Shown one piece after another: positions 60,863 to 64,000 of a stretch of DNA of 64,000 nucleotides (positions within the stretch are counted from its first letter, which is position 1; the number at the start of each line of letters is the position of its first letter). The stretch comes from Lujinxingia vulgaris (GTDB lineage: Bacteria; Myxococcota_A; Bradymonadia; Bradymonadales; Bradymonadaceae), in NCBI RefSeq assembly GCF_007997005.1, contig NZ_VOSL01000011.1, positions 1-64,000 of the forward strand, given 5' to 3'. The notes under the pieces were generated by a model. That model was not told where the DNA came from. It did not search any database and worked only from the letters and a program-made list of their open reading frames with translations. A program made the position numbers and the translations under genes.

Positions 60863-62155
60863 TCACCAGCAGGTCGGAAGCCCTTCGAGCATCGAGAGGT
60901 CCTGGGCCGGCGGCGCCGTCACATCCTCACAGGCCTCCCCGGACATCAGCCGGTAGTCCATGCCCATCGCCCAGGGCATCGAAGCCCGCGGCACCTGCTG
61001 CCCCCGATTAAGCGCGCTGGCCATCGTCACCGGCAGGCGGCACGTCGTCTCCAGCGAGGCAAAACGCCCCAGCGCCTCCAGCGTGGGCGCGGCCACCACC
61101 AGGAAGCGCTCCACGGGCACCTCACTGGCGCGCACCGCCTTAAACTCACCCAGGCTCACCGGGTGATGCGGCGGTAACCTCTCCTCGCCCGACGAGTACA
61201 CCATCAGACCGCCTTCGCCGTTGCCATAGAGGTTGATCACGCGCACGTGCAGGGGCTCGGCCGTCTCCAGCCACAGCTCGGTCTCTTGCCCTTCGCACAG
61301 CGCGCCACCGGGGCGCGCGTCCATATGCAGCGCGACCTTCCCGTTGCCTTCGGGAAGCGGCGGCATGTACGTCTGAGGATCGATCGTCGGCGCGATCGCC
61401 TGCGGAAAACGCACCGAGCCGATCCCGCGCACCTCATCGCCTCGCTCCAGCCGGAAGCTAGCCTCCAGCATCGCCTCCTGACCGGGAATCTGTCGGATGG
61501 TGCCTCGCACCACCGCCCCGGTCGACGGAGGAAGCCCCAGCCCCGACCACCTCCCGGGTAACTTGCGCGTGGACACTCCGCTGTAGCTCAGCGCAGCCAG
61601 GAGCTGATCGTGCAGCCACTCCGCGCGCGGTCCCCCGTTGACCCCCGAGTCGTTGATCGTATCCAGCGCCACCGAGCTCGCCTCCTCCCCCTCATCGCCC
61701 GCAAACGCCTCGATCGCGCCCTCGATCGTCGTCGCCATTCGCGTAAGCCCCGCCTCAAGCTCCCGGGTCGGCTCGGCGTACACCGCGGCGACCTTCTCCC
61801 TGGACGCCACCGCCATCACACACGCCTGACGCCCGTCGTTTGTGGTGCGCCACACCGTGACATGTTCGGCGATCTGCTCGCAGCGGTACCCCTGGCACAG
61901 GCGGTCACGCAGGCGCGTCCGCGCATCTTCGGCCGCCTGCTGCCGCGCGTTGCTCACGCTCAGCGGCACAAACGCCGTCTCCTGATGGTAGCCCGTCGGC
62001 GGTACGAGGTTGCCGCTGCACGCCTGCGGATCGGCCGGCGCCTGCACCTCTTGCGCCACCTCGCCACGCGGCGCTACCGGCTGCGAGGCGCACCCCAATA
62101 CCCCCACCATCGCCGCAACCCCGATCCATCGCCCGGCCTTCATGACTTTCACCAT
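60863..62155 (-). CDS. Lipoprotein with DUF4384-like domain
   Basis: About 430 residues from ATG 62155, preceded by AGAGG; several in-frame ATGs lie close by (62173, 62170, 62161, 62143). Lipoprotein signal KAGRWIGVAAMVGVLGC. The first part has a helical segment VSNARQQAAEDARTRLRDRLCQGYRCEQIAEHVTV. The middle has GRWSGLGLPPSTGAVVRGTIRQIPGQ. The C-terminal ~170 residues follow the DUF4384 pattern: KVALHMDARPGGALCEGQETELWLETAEPLHVRVINLYGNGEGGLMVYSSGEERLPPHHPVSLGEFKAVRASEVPVERFLVVAA. Several paired cysteines suggest disulfides in the periplasm or at the surface. It converges on moeA with six bases between stops and is divergent from the lipoprotein gene at 62484. Confidence 0.78.
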   Translation of the reverse strand: MVKVMKAGRWIGVAAMVGVLGCASQPVAPRGEVAQEVQAPADPQACSGNLVPPTGYHQETAFVPLSVSNARQQAAEDARTRLRDRLCQGYRCEQIAEHVTVWRTTNDGRQACVMAVASREKVAAVYAEPTRELEAGLTRMATTIEGAIEAFAGDEGEEASSVALDTINDSGVNGGPRAEWLHDQLLAALSYSGVSTRKLPGRWSGLGLPPSTGAVVRGTIRQIPGQEAMLEASFRLERGDEVRGIGSVRFPQAIAPTIDPQTYMPPLPEGNGKVALHMDARPGGALCEGQETELWLETAEPLHVRVINLYGNGEGGLMVYSSGEERLPPHHPVSLGEFKAVRASEVPVERFLVVAAPTLEALGRFASLETTCRLPVTMASALNRGQQVPRASMPWAMGMDYRLMSGEACEDVTAPPAQDLSMLEGLPTCW

Positions 62156-62483
62156 CGCCATCCTCTTCATCATCTCATCGAATCGCGGCCCGACCTCGGG
62201 CCATTGTTTTCCGTCGTCGGCATCTTCGCCGCGCCCTGCTTCACCATCGTCCGCCCCTGAGACGTCGCTTTGCCCGGGGCATTCAACCTCCGCCACGCTT
62301 ACGCCGGACCCGCTCGCCATGACAAACACCAACGCTTTGTGGCAGGTTCATCCGGTCGATGAATAATGCCCGGGCGGGGGCGTCTTCTGCCCACCTCGCA
62401 AGCATTGGCTTTGCGCAAACATGACGAAAGCGCCCGGTTTCGTGGCGCGAACACAGAACCTAAGCAGTCTACGGAGAATAGTG
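62156..62483. other. 328-bp divergent intergenic region between two lipoprotein genes
   Basis: Both flanking genes encode lipoproteins and read outward. GGAG at 62472-62475 serves the right-hand gene. Near-complementary segments with GCCCGGGGCATTCA (about 62272) and TGAATAATGCCCGGGC (about 62358) could form a large hairpin or a bipartite operator. No clear -35/-10 pair is visible and no RNA gene. Confidence 0.3.
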
Positions 62484-63743
62484 ATGCGAATCTTCCCTGT
62501 CAGCACGCAACTGGGGCGCCCCCTGGCGGCCCTGGGCCTCCTGGCCATGATCATCCCGGCCATGAGCACCGGCTGCTCCGGCAACAACGTCGAGCGCCCC
62601 GACGCCAACCAGATCGCCCAGGGCCCCTACGTGGCCGGCGCGCGCGAAGGGGTCTACCTGCGCGCCTCCTTCGACAGCGATCCCTCCATGTACATCGGGC
62701 GCTTTATCAGCCCCGGCGTGGCCTCCGACGAGATCGACGAGAACCGCGGCGTGCAGACCTCCTGCAGCCAGTACATCACCTACCGCGAGGTCAACGCCGC
62801 CGGCCAATTCGACGAGTATTACCAGAGCTCCACCTCCGTCAAAGCCTCGCTCGGCCTGCAGCCCCCGGCCATCAGCGGCGCCCCCTCCGGTCAGGCCTCG
62901 GTGGGCAACGAGCGCACCACCAACGTGCGGGTGCGCTACAACCTCACCAAAAAGCTCGTCGCCCACATCGAAGATTTCGACGCCTACAACAGCTGCTGTG
63001 AGTCGGCCGCCGGCGCATGCTCCGGCAAATACATCGGCGAATTCTGGGCCGGCGAGGGCACCCTCTTCCAGAACACCGGCCGCGCCACCGACGTCAACGT
63101 CGGCGGTCAGGGCGGACCCGACCTCGGCGGCACCGCCTACCAGGTTGGTGGCGACGTGGAGGTCGCCGACGGCTGGGCCTGGCGCCGCGCCATCACCTTC
63201 GACAACGTCTACTTCGCCTTCCGCGTTGTCGACGCCGAGATCGGCGGCTGCGCCTGGATCGACCGCCCGCCGCAGAGCGATGAAGGCCAGTACTTCGTCG
63301 GCATCAGCCCGCCGGCGGCCACCGAAGACATCGCCCGCACCATGGCCATGCGCAACGCCCGCACCCAGGTCGTGCAATACCTGGGTGAGGCCATCGTCAG
63401 CGAATCGGTCAGCCGCGCCAACCTCCAGGGCTACCTCGACGACGAGACCGTCGTGGCCACCGCCGCCGAAGGCATCGCCTCCCGCGTCAAAGATGAGCGC
63501 TACTGCCCGGCCGAAACCACCGAATCCCCCGACGGCATCCAGTACACCGCCCGCGTCCTGGCCTTCTTCCCCTACAGCGAAGAAGAAAAAGCTCGCCGCG
63601 AGATGGTCGAGTCCATCGCCGAGCAGACCGGCGACGAGGAGATCAAAGCCATCGAAGACGAGCTCGACGAAGAGAGCGACACCGCCGACGAGAGCGCTCA
63701 GGACACCTCCGAGGTGCCGGCCGCCGACGAGGAGGTTGAGTAA
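62484..63743 (+). CDS. Lipoprotein with LPP20-like segment and acidic tail
   Basis: Product of 419 residues from ATG 62484 with GGAG nine bases upstream; the frame from 62421 is too long. Lipoprotein signal PLAALGLLAMIIPAMSTGC. The middle contains a Cys-rich stretch NSCCESAAGACSG. At about 285-320 the segment GISPPAATEDIARTMAMRNARTQVVQYLGEAI resembles the LPP20-type helix found in bacterial lipoproteins that act on surface or flagellar assembly. The last 45 residues are strongly acidic (EDELDEESDTADES). Function unknown. Its TAA overlaps the next ATG by one base (TAATG), so it is coupled to the next lipoprotein. Confidence 0.78.
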   Translation: MRIFPVSTQLGRPLAALGLLAMIIPAMSTGCSGNNVERPDANQIAQGPYVAGAREGVYLRASFDSDPSMYIGRFISPGVASDEIDENRGVQTSCSQYITYREVNAAGQFDEYYQSSTSVKASLGLQPPAISGAPSGQASVGNERTTNVRVRYNLTKKLVAHIEDFDAYNSCCESAAGACSGKYIGEFWAGEGTLFQNTGRATDVNVGGQGGPDLGGTAYQVGGDVEVADGWAWRRAITFDNVYFAFRVVDAEIGGCAWIDRPPQSDEGQYFVGISPPAATEDIARTMAMRNARTQVVQYLGEAIVSESVSRANLQGYLDDETVVATAAEGIASRVKDERYCPAETTESPDGIQYTARVLAFFPYSEEEKARREMVESIAEQTGDEEIKAIEDELDEESDTADESAQDTSEVPAADEEVE

Positions 63744-64000
63744 TGAAGCCATCCTCCCGCATGTTCACGGGGCTGGCGCTGGGCGCAGGTCTGAGCATCG
63801 CGCTCAGCGCCTGCACCCCCTGGCACGCCAAGCAGGGCTTTGAAGATCGTCAGGCCCTCTACACCCCCGAAGGCCAGGCCCGCATGGTCGAGCTGGTCAA
63901 GGCCGGCGGCCCCGACGGGCACTACGCCTCCTACTACCTGGTCAACGCCGACGCCGAGACCATCGCCCCGGTGATGCCGGAGCTCATCCGCATCTACGCC
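63743..64000 (+). CDS. Lipoprotein, N-terminal part, cut by window edge
   Basis: 86 codons from ATG 63743 before the window ends. The signal FTGLALGAGLSIALSAC carries a lipobox LSAC. The first mature residues TPWHAKQGFEDRQALYTPEGQARMVELVKAGGPDGHYASYYLVNADAETIAPVMPELIRIYA are helical, and the spacing could be the start of a HEAT-like array, but too little is visible. GGAGG (63731-63735), inside the end of the previous gene, serves as ribosome site. The gene is translationally coupled to the previous one. Confidence 0.75.
   Translation, partial: MKPSSRMFTGLALGAGLSIALSACTPWHAKQGFEDRQALYTPEGQARMVELVKAGGPDGHYASYYLVNADAETIAPVMPELIRIYA

Overview
The window is high-GC, densely coded bacterial chromosome. 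Genes are tightly packed, many with overlapping ATGA or TAATG junctions, and many convergent pairs share hairpin terminators. The content points to a deltaproteobacterium-like member of the Myxococcota/Bradymonadota. A pilB-pilT-pilC-pilS-pilR-pilA-pilG-pilH-pilI block has the Myxococcus xanthus gene order. There are many lipoproteins, eukaryote-like kinase domains fused to PEGA or TPR parts, a cysteine-rich lipoprotein and a very large metzincin-type lipoprotein. I infer a Bradymonadales-like organism from these traits only; no rRNA gene is present to prove it.

Layout. 1-2.5 kb: start of a MIP18/Mrp-type Fe-S protein, a Fur-family regulator, a LOG-type phosphoribohydrolase and a small membrane protein. 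2.5-6.6 kb: an outer-membrane-barrel candidate with an acidic N-terminal stretch, a lipoprotein and an unrecognised cytoplasmic protein. 6.6-8.7 kb: phosphate transporter (PiT) with its PhoU-like DUF47 partner. 8.8-12 kb: gamma-glutamyltransferase and a PEGA-domain pseudokinase. 12.0-12.4 kb: a gene-free, lower-GC segment bounded by two intrinsic terminators, with a promoter-like element and strong nested secondary structure. It is probably an undescribed small RNA. 12.6-20 kb: Nudix-like protein, aspartate kinase, two adjacent proteins rich in repeated threonine motifs, and TruD. 20-26.3 kb: glnD, then xerD-scpA-scpB-rluB. 26.3-26.9 kb: four tandem identical initiator tRNA-fMet genes behind one promoter and one terminator. 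26.9-28.7 kb: a two-gene ABC exporter.

29-40.7 kb is the type IV pilus block: extension ATPase, retraction ATPase, platform protein, the PilS/PilR two-component system, an extra pilin-like gene, the main pilin behind a consensus sigma-54 promoter, and PilGHI. PilS/PilR are the obvious regulators of that promoter. 40.8-48 kb holds an SRPBCC protein, the 1395-residue metalloprotease on the minus strand, an RlpA-like protein, a lipoprotein and a tiny zinc-ribbon protein. 48-57 kb holds a divergent two-ring Clp ATPase, a methyltransferase, a lipoprotein, a kinase-STAND-TPR fusion whose kinase and ATPase motifs both look disabled, and a LolC/E-type permease. 57.5-64 kb is lipoprotein-rich and includes moeA.

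The best candidates for something new are the structured RNA at about 12.1-12.4 kb, the interleaved threonine-motif arrays in the two proteins at 14.7-18.8 kb (possible FHA docking sites), the doubly degenerate kinase-STAND fusion at 52.6 kb, the four-copy initiator tRNA array whose spacers keep hairpin structure but not sequence, and the layered control region of pilA.
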